A stretch of 64,000 nt of DNA from Endothia cerciana. Its lineage: Eukaryota; Ascomycota; Sordariomycetes; Diaporthales; Cryphonectriaceae. Location: positions 744,001 to 808,000 of the forward strand of contig JALRMH010000004.1 in NCBI GenBank assembly GCA_026119935.1, in the 5' to 3' direction. The notes under the pieces are model-generated. The model ran no database searches, was not told the origin of the DNA, and saw only the letters and a list, made by a program, of their open reading frames with translations. The position numbers were made by a program, and so were the translations under genes. Numbering within the stretch: position 1 is the stretch's first letter; every line of letters begins with the position of its first letter. Of this stretch, positions 11,808 through 22,730 are shown piece by piece.

Positions 11808-13931
11808 ATGCCTCAGGCCTATGCGAGCCTCTTGCTGGAACTCCACCGCATCCTCCTCTGGATATAGTTGGGCAACCTGCTGGCCTGTTCGACCGGATTG
11901 TGCAACAACCAGCAGTTCCTCGCCCTCTGGGGCTGCTCTGGAGGAGCCTTTGAGGCTCTTCTGAAGGTCATATTCCACTTCTTTCTCTACTGCGTGTTAA
12001 AACTCCCTGTGTGGCTTGGCAACTTTGATAAGGCCGAGATGGCGGAAGCTCGGAGGGCAGGGGCCACGAGATTGGTGGAGAGTCTGCGCGGGAACGACCT
12101 TCTTCGGATTATATGGTTGGGACGATGCAGCTGTCGGGCCATCTCAGCCCTCTCCTGACAAACATCACGACGTCGGCGGGTCCAGACATGAGGCTCATCA
12201 AACCCGAGACCCTCTTCAGCTTGTTTAGGTAAGCAAACCCACCTGCCGGTTCGGGCAACCCCAGGACCTCCTTGCAGCTTTTCATTGGTCAGCCAGGGTG
12301 CTTCGGACCTCGATGGCGTCCAGTATGCTTAGGCATGAGATCTTGGAATATGATGAGCTCACAGTACTTATATCCAGGGCATCCAGATAGGAGCCTCCAC
12401 CGACCTGATGTCGTGGGAGCTACACTACCATCACTCGGAACTCTCCTTCCTCGGCCCGCCTTCTTCAGAACGTCACTGCAGCTCTGCTTCGATGCTATGC
12501 CATGCTTGTGCTTCAAGGATGGTCCGTAGCTTGGAAAGCTTCGTAGAGGACAAAGTTACATTCGGCTCTGCACAAAACTTTCACGATATGTCAGGACAGC
12601 AAGAAGGAAATCGAAATGGGAAGCATAAACATGCTCAGAAGGAAGATGAAGAGGTAGAGGCCCAGATCGGAAGCCGCTCATCCGAATCGATGGAGCCGCT
12701 AAACCTTTCTCTGCGGAGGGGGGTCCAGAGCTACCGCGGCTTCAAGCGACTTCCATAGAGAGAATTTCCGGGACTGGTTCAATTGTCACACCATCTGACA
12801 CAAATCAAGCCATAAGTCCCTTATACAAGCGTTCAGTCACTGTAATTGGTGTGCCAGTTCTCATCTCAGCGACCTGCCGGTGTTGAGGAATAACTTTATT
12901 GTTGCGCGATGTCTTGCTGATGATCCCCTGCCACCTCGTAGTTTCTCGAGCACAATAAGGACAGAATTTTCTTCAACTTTTCAAGCCTCGCCCGTAGAGA
13001 ATGTCAAATAATATCGCCGATGGCCTCTGGCATGCTTATGATCACCTTACCAAAGAGATCTCCTTCGCATTTCTGATCTCAAGCTCGATAGGACTATCGT
13101 TAAGCTCACGGCCGCCCAGCCCGCTAGTTTCGGCACTATAGAGGTATATATCCATGGTATAGAACCCTTTATCAAGCTGGGTAAAATCGGACGCGAGGAA
13201 GCGCAGTTTCAACAGCAGCTTGATATAGCCATTCTAGCCGGCTTCACCACTTGTACCCGACCCTCTAAGTGATGGATAACTTAGTAGCACTATATCGGCG
13301 GGTTGTCAGTTTCCACAGTTACTAGCCAGCTAGGGGCAGTGAGAATCCTTTGTGTTCGCTGGATCAGACCGGGAACGACTTGGTTAGAGGTCCCATGGAC
13401 AGTGGCCTGGAAGCCGAGACCGAGGCCGCCAAAGGATATAACGCCGCCTTCCCACACGACCCGGACTGCAAAGTATGCTGTGAGTCTCGGTTTGATGTTT
13501 CAAACTTATTGAAGTCTCAGACCCAGCAGAAGGGCTCACTCTCGCGCATGATATTCAAATGGACATGCTTATGGAGAAAGTGGCTGAACCCGTCCTCGCT
13601 GGCTCTTCCTTCTCGCAGGAGTCAATTGCTTGACTGTTTGAGCTGGAGCACATATCCGAAAGTGAAATCAGATTCTCGACTGGATTCTTTCGCCACCATT
13701 GCGCCGGGATATTGTGGACGCAACGGGCCACCCAAGCCAGAGACACCTCGGAGAGTCTCGTCTTCCTGGATATCGACCCTACTTGTGTCTGGGACTTTCG
13801 TGCGCAGCCCGAAAGCCATCAGGCATTTTAGTAATGGACATCTTCGGCAACTCCTTGAACTTAACCCCAGAAGGACTCATTTGGACCAGCCTGCGGCAGA
13901 CTACGGCCTCAACAAGAAATGGGCAGCATAA
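11808..13931 (+). pseudogene. Degenerate, unrecognised coding fragments
   Basis: Several protein-like pieces sit on the plus strand in different frames without a workable gene model. The first starts at the ATG at 11808 (MPQAYASLLLELHRILLWI), hits a TAG at once and continues in the same frame as a hydrophobic, then charged stretch to about 12158, passing FHFFLYCVLKLPVWLGNFDKAE in shorter recognisable parts. A second piece (MQLSGHLSPLL, 12125-12230) ends at a possible donor, GTAAGC. A third piece is at about 12393-12758. A fourth, 13042-13268, reads protein-like (VYIHGIEPFIKLGKIGREEA). A fifth spans 13350-13931. The in-frame stop and frame changes suggest a decayed gene or genes, though multiple introns cannot be excluded. 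No family is recognised. Confidence 0.3.
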
Positions 13932-13973
13932 GACGAACATTAATATCACGACCTCTTGACTCCGGGGACGGCA

Positions 13974-14966
13974 TTAGCGAAGCTCATTTGTAGAATCATC
14001 TGTTTTCACCCTTTGCACAAGGGAACACCGGGCACCGGGCTCTTCAGCCAGCTTCAACAGCAGCAAAGCCATCACACCGTCAACGAGGTGCGAGCCTACC
14101 AGCTCCACTATAGAAGTATGCATGAGTGCCGTCGGGGTAACGGCGTCATGTAGATGCTCGCAAGAGCCCTGCCACAGCCCTAGCCGTATTGTCCTATGCA
14201 GCCTTCTTGATGAATAAACGTATTCCGTCGCTCCCATACATTCCAGGGAGCCCACTTCTTCATGATTGAGGGCCCGGTACATCCTGGCCCCTGCACTGCT
14301 CGCCAAAAAACGAATGTTTTTGTGCCCCTCTGCAGCACGTTTCTCACCCCACTCCATCAGCATCCTCCCGATCCCTCGGCGCTGATGGGCCGGATCCACG
14401 GCGATCCCGTCGAGATCTGCATAGGCAGGCCTCAGCAAAAGGTCTGCTCGAATGCAGCCAAGAAAGGCCGACGTGACAGATTGAAAATGGGAAAGATTTT
14501 TGCGAGTAGCAAGAAAAAGGAACTCACACCACGAGTTCTCATATCCCTCCTCGCCCAGGGCATCCCTCAGGTTCTTCTCCAGGACCTCGCTTTTCCCCTC
14601 GGTATAATCCAGGGCAGCCAGGTCCAAGCCCGCGGGGAACCCGGCCCTCCGCTGCTCAGATGTCATCTCGGGGCCCGGTGGGTCCTCGCCGCTCTGCCAA
14701 CACGCCCAGCCTACGATCTCCCCATCGTCGCCGTCGCCGTCGCCGTCGACGGCAACGATGTAGTGCTGGTTCTCGTTGTCGAACCTGCGCTCGTGCCGCC
14801 CCACGCGGAACGCCATCTCGTCCTCGTTACCGGGCCTAGTCCGCAGGTGTGCCGGGAAGAGAGCCTCGGTCAGGGGCCGCCCGCGGAGTGCCTTGAAGGA
14901 GACCTGGCACATGGTGGGGAGCTCGGCCTTGTGTGCCTCACGGACGCGGAGGCTGGAGGTCTGCAT
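13974..14966 (-). CDS. GNAT-family N-acetyltransferase
   Basis: Starts at the ATG at 14966 (MQTSSLRVREAHKAELPTMC). GNAT enzymes transfer acetyl from acetyl-CoA to amine groups; the substrate here is unknown. The central region has WACWQ, and the acetyl-CoA-binding motif A is DGIAVDPAHQRRGIGRMLM, followed by the AGARMYRALNHEEVG motif B. The unspliced frame is open, but an intron is clear at 14417-14527: donor GTGAGT, acceptor TATGCAG, 111 bp. Because 111 is a multiple of three, retention keeps the frame. Splicing joins SWY to LDGIAVDP, the arrangement expected of the family, and gives 293 aa. The C-terminal roughly 75 residues look unrelated to the family; the expected ending FIKKAA-stop lies in another frame, at 14194 (see findings). 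It diverges from the deubiquitinase gene across about 1.3 kb. Confidence 0.8.
   Translation of the reverse strand: MQTSSLRVREAHKAELPTMCQVSFKALRGRPLTEALFPAHLRTRPGNEDEMAFRVGRHERRFDNENQHYIVAVDGDGDGDDGEIVGWACWQSGEDPPGPEMTSEQRRAGFPAGLDLAALDYTEGKSEVLEKNLRDALGEEGYENSWCEFLFLATRKNLSHFQSVTSAFLGCIRADLLLRPAYADLDGIAVDPAHQRRGIGRMLMEWGEKRAAEGHKNIRFLASSAGARMYRALNHEEVGSLECMGATEYVYSSRRLHRTIRLGLWQGSCEHLHDAVTPTALMHTSIVELVGSHLVDGVMALLLLKLAEEPGARCSLVQRVKTDDSTNELR
14417..14527 (-). other. Frame-preserving 111-bp intron in the GNAT gene
   Basis: Donor GTGAGT is at 14522-14527 and acceptor CAG at 14417-14419 on the minus strand. The retained form would insert 37 residues immediately before acetyl-CoA motif A, so it would probably inactivate the enzyme without truncating it. 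Confidence 0.75.
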
Positions 14967-16269
14967 GACTGTGGCGAGGGGGGGAGCGGATGAGACGGCG
15001 GGCGTGGCGCGTAGGTGACTGCTGCTCTTACAATCTAACAGTAAGAAGGGGCCCCGAGGACGTCGGTACCGAGGCTCGGGTGCGTTGGTCTGAGTGGCAC
15101 ATAAGAGTACCTTTTATGTAGCGCGGAGACCAGCGTCCTCTTGGCGCTGACAGCAAGACGCCGGCGGCGAGGACCGTGGATTGGCACGACTGGGTAAGGT
15201 ACGGCGTAGTGGACGGCTGTCCGGGATCAGCACGGCTGAATAAAGGACCGAGGCTTGCGCCAGCCTCGTCGTGTCTTCCACGCGTCCTTCATGTTGCCAG
15301 TGTCGCACGGCTCGCACAGGAGTTCGAACGCGTGGAATACTACCGATCAGGGCTTGCAGTGCCCCCCTCGAGCTCGGTCGCTTGTGGTGAAGTCCCGTAT
15401 CTCGACGGTGACCGCTGAGGAGCTGCATGTCATGGCCCGAGGCGAAAGACAAGACCATGGAACTTGGAGGCCGCCGGCTGCTTACACGACACCACGATAG
15501 GACATGCGATATTTGTTGATTTTGTATGCATCTATTGATCATGTCCAGGTCTTGCTTGGGGGGGGGGGTATATACATAAGTATATACGATCTCTTCTTCT
15601 GCTCGCCTACACTAATGGCACCCTGAATTAGGTTCTCTCCATATATATGACGTATGTTGTCAGGAGTCCTTGAGGGATTGGGTATGGTGGACAGCCTTCT
15701 TGGATGTAGATCGTCTGTCCTCTTGCAGTCTGTAGCTGGGCGTCGTTGACCTGCAAGCAACTTTTGGAGCAGTAGCGGCAGCGGTGCAGGTCCCAGAGGG
15801 AATCACCAGGGCCCCTGTCACTGGCCTACAGTGAGTCCCAACCATCACTGGTGGCATGAGCCAGGGTGCCCACTGCCGAAGACCCCCCCCCCAAGCCGCC
15901 ATAAGAATAACATAGTACATATAGTACCAGCCAGCACGCTAGACCTCAGGAGCCCCGACCACTCCACTCCAACCCACTCCAACCCACCCCACTCCAAACC
16001 GCCTGTGCAAGATTAGCATTTTATTAACCTCTGCCTACCCTCCAGAACAGCTACCGACGCCAAAACAGACGATCCACGGCTCTTGCGAGTCGCCCTTACA
16101 CGCCTTCGACGGGCAAGAGCATCCACGGTCATGGCGACAGGTACCAGCAACCTCCCCAAAGCTGCCTGAGACCCGCACAGCCGACGAGGTCAACGATTGT
16201 TCCGGCGCAACAGCCAATGGGACGCCCCTCTATTTCTTCATCCCTCTTCTCCTCCTCTTTCGCCTCATA
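14967..16269. other. Divergent promoter region between GNAT and deubiquitinase genes
   Basis: About 1.3 kb between two outward-facing starts. Contains a G11 tract at 15558-15568 and CCACTCCAACC-type direct repeats around 15957-16000. No supportable ORF starts from ATG with family resemblance. Confidence 0.5.
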
Positions 16270-18615
16270 ATGTCATCGTCTACGACACAAAGACAGAGGC
16301 CCCACGATCCATTGCAGAACCATCCCGTCTACGGGCCATCCCAAGCCGCGGTCAGTCTGGTGGACTGGATCTCGCAGCCCGGCGTCCTCCTCTCCGTCCT
16401 CGCGATCGTCTTTGGGGCTGGGTACCAGCTCGCCCAGGGCAGAGCGGCCTTGCGCGGTCAACAGCTGCCCACCACCGCCGAGCTGCTCTGGAACGGCCTC
16501 GTCCTCATCATCCCTGCCTTCCTCCTCTACGCGATCGATCGATGGGTCAACCCTCCCGCGCTCCCGATCCCCATGCTCCAACCACAGCCCACAACACACG
16601 CTGCCAAGAGCGACGCCCTGCGTCGGATACTACGCGTCGACCAGCCCGGAGGCATCGTGGCGTCCGTGTCCGAGGCCGGTAGGCGGGCATACACAAACAC
16701 GTTCTCTGGGCCCAAGGCGGGGTCGAGCCGGCCTGCCGGCCTCGGCAACTGGGACAACTCGTGCTTTCAGAACAGTGTGCTCCAGGGGCTGGCGTCGCTG
16801 AAGCACCTGCCACCGTATCTGACTGGCTTGGTCCCTGGGCAGGCTATACCAGGCGGCGACACTTCGACCACGGCTGGCGCCCTACGCGCCTTCACCGCCG
16901 ACCTCAACGATGCCTCCAACAACGGCAAGACGCTGTTCACGCCGGGTGTGCTCAAGAACATGAGCACGGTACAACAGCAAGACGCACAGGAATACTTCTC
17001 GAGACTCATGGACCAGGTAGACAAGGATATAGAAAAGGGGGCAAAGGCCGCCTACAGGCCACCCGGTTTCGAGGCGGAGCCGAGCAGGGACGACACGGCG
17101 GCCAGTCAACACAGTGATGACAGTGGGTACCAGAGCCTGCCGGTGCTCTCTAAGGCCGGCTCCGAACTGATCACCATCCGCAACCCCCTCGAGGGTCTCT
17201 CGGCGCAGCGTGTCGCGTGCACCGCGTGCGGATACTCCGAGGGGCTGTCCATGATTCCTTTCAACTGCCTGACCCTCAATTTCGAGGTCGGTGTTGGCCA
17301 GTACGACCTCTTCGAGCTGCTTGACAACTACGTGCAACTAGAATCCATATCAAGCGTCGACTGCGTAAAATGCACCCTTCTGGAATACCGCAAGGGTCTG
17401 CAGCAGTTGGCGAGGGCCGTGCCCGCAGCGGCAGAGAGGCTTCAAGCTGTCGAGGGAATGCTAGAGGAGGACGAGTTTGACGATGAGAGTTTCAAGAAGC
17501 TGAGGATACCTGACGCGAAGAAGGTCAGCTCGACCAAGACCAAGCAGGTTGCGATCGGGCGGCCTCCACGAAGTCTGGTGCTGCACATGAACCGCTCGGT
17601 TTTCGACCCGATGACATTCCGATCCTACAAGAATCTGGCTGCTGTCCAGTTCCCTAAGATGTTGGACCTGGGTCCCTGGTGCGTCGGAAGTGCGGAGGGT
17701 GTCGCCCTTCCGCCGGAAGCAAAGGTAGACAGCGGCGAGTCTCGCCTTGTGGAGGGTGTGGGTGACAAGGAGCAGTGGGTGCTTGACGCTACCGCTTCGA
17801 TGGTTGCAGGTGACGCACATCCATCCAGGATCTCCGGGCCGATCTACGAGCTGCGCGCTGTTGTGACGCACTACGGTCGGCACGAGAATGGCCACTACGT
17901 TTGTTACAGGAAGCATCCACTCAGCACCTCGAAAGCTTCGAGGGGCCTCGAACCTCAAGTCGGGACAGAGCACCCTCTAAACCTAGTTAGTGATCAACAG
18001 GCAGACGACGTTGACGGCATCGACGGGGATCAGCAGGACGACACTGTCGCTGCGACAGCAGGTCTCGAAGAGCCATACGGTGAGGGCACAGACTCTCAGT
18101 GGTGGCGTCTCAGCGACGAGAACGTCACCCAGGTCAGCGAGCAGGATGTCCTCCTGCAGGGAGGTGTGTTTATGTTGTTCTACGACTGCATCGATCCGAA
18201 TTCGATTCTGGTTACGCCTGGTGCCCCTCTGGAGGCCGAGGATGCCGGTGGAATCCCCACGCCATCCGCTGAGGGCGGCCGCAAATCACCTTCCTGGTCC
18301 GACGCTTCCGTTGCCACCTTGTGTAACGTCCCTGTGGACCAAGAGGACGGTGTGTCAGAGATCAGCTCGGTGACTTTGGCTGCGGAAGAAGAGCAGGTGC
18401 CTATGAAATCGGAAGTTGTCGTGTCGGAAATTGATCCGGCAGCGGAACTTGTGGTGGAAGGACCTATTTCGGTGGAGCAAAGGGATGAAGATGTGTCGGA
18501 ATCCAGTTCTGGTACTATGTCACGACGAAGTTCTGTGACTGTCGTGCCGGTGAAAGAAGACTCCAACAAACCCTTAGTAAACGGGGAAATGGTTTCGTGC
18601 GAGCCTGCGCCTTAG
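16270..18615 (+). CDS. Membrane-anchored ubiquitin carboxyl-terminal hydrolase (UBP16-like)
   Basis: Intronless, 781 aa from the ATG at 16270. It removes ubiquitin from proteins as a cysteine peptidase of the USP/C19 family. Two hydrophobic segments at about residues 37-54 (LLSVLAIVFGAGYQ) and 73-93 (WNGLVLIIPAFLLYAI) should anchor the N-terminus in a membrane; yeast Ubp16 is on the mitochondrial outer membrane, so that location is likely here. The Cys box is GLGNWDNSCFQNS with catalytic Cys165. Paired CxxC motifs at 317/320 and 365/368 form the usual zinc site. The His box is GRHENGHYVCY with His542. The catalytic Asp/Asn is probably in WWRLSDENV, after an acidic insertion. About 150 residues of acidic, Ser-rich tail follow and look disordered. 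It converges on the P450 gene. Confidence 0.92.
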   Translation: MSSSTTQRQRPHDPLQNHPVYGPSQAAVSLVDWISQPGVLLSVLAIVFGAGYQLAQGRAALRGQQLPTTAELLWNGLVLIIPAFLLYAIDRWVNPPALPIPMLQPQPTTHAAKSDALRRILRVDQPGGIVASVSEAGRRAYTNTFSGPKAGSSRPAGLGNWDNSCFQNSVLQGLASLKHLPPYLTGLVPGQAIPGGDTSTTAGALRAFTADLNDASNNGKTLFTPGVLKNMSTVQQQDAQEYFSRLMDQVDKDIEKGAKAAYRPPGFEAEPSRDDTAASQHSDDSGYQSLPVLSKAGSELITIRNPLEGLSAQRVACTACGYSEGLSMIPFNCLTLNFEVGVGQYDLFELLDNYVQLESISSVDCVKCTLLEYRKGLQQLARAVPAAAERLQAVEGMLEEDEFDDESFKKLRIPDAKKVSSTKTKQVAIGRPPRSLVLHMNRSVFDPMTFRSYKNLAAVQFPKMLDLGPWCVGSAEGVALPPEAKVDSGESRLVEGVGDKEQWVLDATASMVAGDAHPSRISGPIYELRAVVTHYGRHENGHYVCYRKHPLSTSKASRGLEPQVGTEHPLNLVSDQQADDVDGIDGDQQDDTVAATAGLEEPYGEGTDSQWWRLSDENVTQVSEQDVLLQGGVFMLFYDCIDPNSILVTPGAPLEAEDAGGIPTPSAEGGRKSPSWSDASVATLCNVPVDQEDGVSEISSVTLAAEEEQVPMKSEVVVSEIDPAAELVVEGPISVEQRDEDVSESSSGTMSRRSSVTVVPVKEDSNKPLVNGEMVSCEPAP

Positions 18616-18647
18616 CCGGAGAACGTCGTGACCTGATCGCTTTTTGT

Positions 18648-18684
<37 letters not shown>

Positions 18685-19965
18685 TTTTCTCCTTTTTTTA
18701 ATCCTTCCTTTCCTGTCAGGCTGGTGGAAGGGCAGGACGCCCATGGGTTATCTGCATAGCGTTGGCGTTCATGGATGCGAAACCACCATCGAGGAGGCAT
18801 CGTCTAGTCGAACAATCAATTTCAGCGATCTATATGAATCCATTGCGCAGATCATTTTTTTGAAAAGGACCCCTCCCCTCCCCCCTCTTCTTTTTTTCTC
18901 TCTCTCACTACGTGGCTGTTGTTTCTTGCCTACATATGTCGCTCTCATACCCTCCTGGATTTCTACACCCCTAGCCCTCAGCAAAACAACCATCTATGCG
19001 ATCCAGGGAAAAAGTCCCCATCGAGCTCCCCGCCCAAACAAAAAGTCCCTAGGTCGTTGTTTGACGTATTACCCGCTAGGACGGACTGATAAGGCTTGGG
19101 TCCAGCGTGTCGGGGCCTCAGCTCAGGCAGGATGTTGGAGGTGAGATTCCCAAAAGGACAGGATCCCGAGCGGATATCGACTTTCGTCTGATCGGCTATG
19201 ATGCGAATGACTCGCACCCTGACAATCTCCGAGAGGGCAACCTCGCGACGATCCGTCCGAGTTGCTCCGCTCTCATCTTGCTTTGGGGGGGTGGGAAAGG
19301 TGTCGAGATGTTCAAGTCACTATGGCAGAGGCTAGGCTTGTCGGACGGCCGAGGCAGTCTGACGAGGGTCATCAGCGAAGTGGTCACTTTTGCCCTCCTG
19401 GGAACGCTTTGGTTTTTCGGTAGGATCCGGGGTGCGGATCGCCGATGCCCAATATCATTCCTCTCCTATGCTATACCAGGCTGTCGGGTCGTGACACATC
19501 GGCGACTCCTCCCCACGCCGGTGTGTATATTGTCTTTATATACAAATGCTTTTCACATGCGATGACCGTCCATGGTACGACAGGTTGGCACCTGGCCCCC
19601 TGCCGCCAGCCTGTCTTGTTGCAAAGAAAATGCATGTGGAGGATGCGGAAGGGTCTCTCCTCCGCCCGTCTCCCCCATGGCCCCAATCAGACTAAACTAA
19701 GTAGGGTGCCTCTAGGCGTATGTTGTCCATCCCATGCCATGCCGGGCCCGTCACTTCCTATCGCACCGCTGGGATGACACGGTATGCCTTGTCCTGCCTC
19801 TATGCTCGCTCTCGTGCTTCCATTGCCTCTTGGCTGGGGGTGGTGTCTGGCCGTTCGGCCTCTTGATGTATCGCGTCGCGCTGGGTATCATGTGTCGGCC
19901 TGTCTCGTCGGTCCGTCCTTCCCACTCTGTGTCCGGAGATGCCATCCGATCAACCGCTTGTCGTT
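18616..19965. other. Convergent intergenic region with CT microsatellite
   Basis: Lies between the 3' ends of the deubiquitinase and the P450. Holds a (CT)n tract at 18649-18681, further pyrimidine-rich DNA near 18880-18905, and presumably both 3' UTRs. No gene seen. Confidence 0.55.
18649..18681. repeat. (CT)n microsatellite
   Basis: About 16 CT dinucleotides begin some 35 bp after the deubiquitinase stop codon, so they probably lie in its 3' UTR. Confidence 0.9.
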
Positions 19966-21642
19966 TCATTTCTCCACGGTCCTCCGTCTAAATAAGAGCT
20001 CCGCGTTCGGGTCCGGCGACTTGGTCATCATCAGGACCATCGACTTGGGCCTCACCTGCCCTTCCTTCAACCTCACCTCGTAGTTGATCAGGAAGTACGC
20101 CAGGATCATCTTGATCTCGTTCCCGGCAAAGAACCGCCCGGGACACGCAGCCTTGCCGGCGCCGAAGTTCATGTTGTCGCTGATGCTGGTGAACTGGTAC
20201 CGGTTCGCCTCGTCCTCGCTCCGGTGGCGCATCCGGAAGAACCTCAGCGGGTCGAACCTCTCGGGCTCGGGGTAGTACCGCTCGTCATGCGAGAAGCCGC
20301 TCAGCGGGGCGAGTATCTTGGTCCCCGCGGGCAGGTGTGTCCCGTCGGAGAGTGTGATGGGCTGCCGCACCTTGCGGATGAAGGAGGTCACGTTGCCGGA
20401 CAGCCGCTGGACCTCCTTCATGAAGCTGTCGAGCTTCTTGAGCTTGGCCATCGAGTCCTTCCTCGCCCAGCCGCTGTTCTGGTCCCCGCCCTCCAGCACG
20501 GCGATCGCCTCCTGCCTCAGCTCCTCCGCATCCTCGGGGTGCGCGGCCAGGTCGTACATGCAGTCCACAAGCAGGTTGTTGGTGGTGTGGATGCTGGCGG
20601 CGCTGAGGAGGAGCTGCAGCTCCGCCTGCGCGTGGTAGTCCGTCCTTTCCTCCTCGGGCAGTGCGTCCAGCAGCCACTGGATGAAGTCGTCCTCCTTCTC
20701 GTACCCAGGGCACTGCATGTCGCGCAGCCGCTCCTCGATGATCGGCACCAGCATCGCCTGTGCCCTTGCGGTGTCCTGCCTGATCTTGCCCAGGTCGGAC
20801 ACCAGGTACTGCCCGATGGGCCGCAGCCACTCGGGGAAGAACTGGAGCTTCACAAGCGCGAGGAAGATGTGGATTGCGAAGTTGACCGATGTGTCCATCC
20901 AGGCTTCCTGCCGGCAGATCGAGGGGCCCACGAAGGCGCGCCCGCTTGTGCGCGCCACGCACCGCAGGCCGAAAGGCTGGAATCTCACGGGCGTCCAGTC
21001 CTTGCATTCGGGAAACTCGGTGGCCGCCATGAACTCGACTTCCTCCTTCAGCTGAGGTATCAGCCGGGCGAGGTTCTGTGTCAGCTTTGTTCGGATCAAT
21101 GTGGGCAGGATATCCTGATGTCGCTCTGGACAGAATTTGGTGTATTTGCTCATCAGTGCCTGTGCTGGTGTTAGTATGCTAAAATGCTAAAGCCGCACGT
21201 CAACGGGTCAAGGACGAGTCGGGGTTCCTGACCTCACTGAGGGCCTCCCTCGCACTGAGGACCTCCTCTGGCAGGCTCCTCAGCTCGTTGATGAAATTTG
21301 TTGGTATTAAAACTTGAAGGCCCTCCGTCGCCTTGATCTGGTAGACCTGGTCATAAAACTGTTTCTCGTGTCAGCGGGAGACACCCCACAAGGCGACGCC
21401 GGTGCACATATGCATACCTTGAGGTACGAGTCCCGAACCAATGTCTCGGCATCAAAGTACCATTTTATTACGGACGCCTTGTAGAAAGGCACGTTCTTTA
21501 CTCTGCTGGCCTTGGCCGCCTGCGCTGACTGGAACCACCACACGGCTAGAAATATAAGGCCTATGGTGGCATAGTAGCTGAGATGTTGACTCCGTACCAC
21601 GACGGGCGCGGCCTGAACGAGGTCGATGGATGCCGAGTCCAT
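19966..21642 (-). CDS. Cytochrome P450 monooxygenase (ent-kaurene-oxidase-like class)
   Basis: Heme-thiolate monooxygenase of the endoplasmic reticulum. Three exons: 21418-21642, 21233-21358 and 19966-21159, with introns of 59 bp (GTATGC...AACAG) and 73 bp (GTCAGG, branch CTAAC, CACAG). They give 514 aa; in-frame ATGs at 21681 and 21759 would lengthen the N-terminus. A membrane anchor (YYATIGLIFLAVWW) lies near residues 21-34. The K-helix ExxR is EVQR, the PERF region is PEPERFDPLRF, and the heme loop is NFGAGKAACPGRFF with ligand Cys456. The I-helix reads SAASIHTT, so His stands where most P450s carry an acidic residue; this variant is known in the fungal gibberellin/ent-kaurene-oxidase-like families, to which it probably belongs. 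Such enzymes usually act in secondary metabolism, but no terpene cyclase or PKS is nearby, so substrate is unknown. Confidence 0.88.
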
Positions 21643-22586
21643 TCTGAGATATCGCCCAAAAGACGAGCTGTTGACTGACATGGGCGCGACGGGACAACAC
21701 CAGGACGTCGACGGCAGCGAGACTGCGATCGGGGTCGTGTGGCTGGGCGCTTGGCACATGGCCAATAGCTCTCTGGGCAGGCTGAGGTCTCGGGGGCTAG
21801 GTAGGGGAGGCGGTGTCTCTCAAGATGGGGGCGTGGTTCCTGAGATGACCCCGTCGTGCCCGTGCCGGAGAGGTAGGAGGAGATGGGAAGGAGATGAGGG
21901 GGTTTTGAGCGGCGCGAGAATGACAGGCCGGAGAGGGAGTGGCGAGGGTAGCGGCCATCTACAGTCGCAGTGGGAAACCAGACGGAACAAAGAGTGGGAT
22001 AGAACAGAGAAGAGACGATGTAGTATGGCTTCCGATGGTGGAATGACGAACAACTGTTTCGGGATATGGGCGAGCGGCTCATGTGCTTCCCGGTGTGGTA
22101 GCTGGAGGCAGGCAGGAAAACAGCGACACCTCTTGACTTTGTGCTCGCCAGCACCGTCCCTCAACGATCAAGCCGGATCCCATCCGTGAGTGATATGTTT
22201 ATTATTTCAGAGACATAACAATGCGGCAAAGGCTGGGTGGGCTGAAAGGGGAAAGCCTGGCGAGGGAGCCGCGCGCCCCGTGGAGTTGAAGGGCCCCGAT
22301 GTCGTGTCAACCCGAGGAATAAGAACAAGCTCCGAGATGGACAAGGTAGAGAAGTAGAGGTGATGACGGGTCAGGACGGAAATGAAAACAGCTCGAGGTG
22401 GGCCGGAGACGAGAGCCGGTGAGGGGGAGAGGATGAAAGTGCTACACTACCTGTCTCCGTCTACCACGGGAGCGCGGTATGCCATAGTGACACACGAGAG
22501 AGCCCATACAGACCGCGACGTTACCGGCAGCTTGGCGTGCTTCAACTGACACACGGGGATGAGCGGCAGGTCCGCGCCAGTGCCGT

Positions 22587-22626
22587 GCTGCGCTGCGCTG
22601 CGCTGCGCTGCGCTGCGCTGCGCTGC
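22587..22626. repeat. Pentanucleotide tandem GCTGC, 8 copies
   Basis: Perfect 40-bp array of eight GCTGC units in spacer. Confidence 0.92.
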
Positions 22627-22718
22627 TGGTCATCATAATTACCAGAAAGAGGGACTTTCATTCCCCCATCCGGGTCCACGTGCCCTTGTGCCTTGCCCTG
22701 TCCATTGTCCCCCTGACT

Positions 22719-22730
22719 CCCCCCCCCCCC
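22719..22730. repeat. C12 mononucleotide tract
   Basis: Uninterrupted run of C in spacer. Confidence 0.85.

Noticed and set aside
20224..21174. 316-codon plus-strand frame opposite the P450
   Set aside because: Antisense shadow; the minus strand has the complete P450 signature with introns.
22587..22626. Possible CRISPR-like array
   Set aside because: Simple 5-bp tandem without spacers, in a eukaryotic genome.
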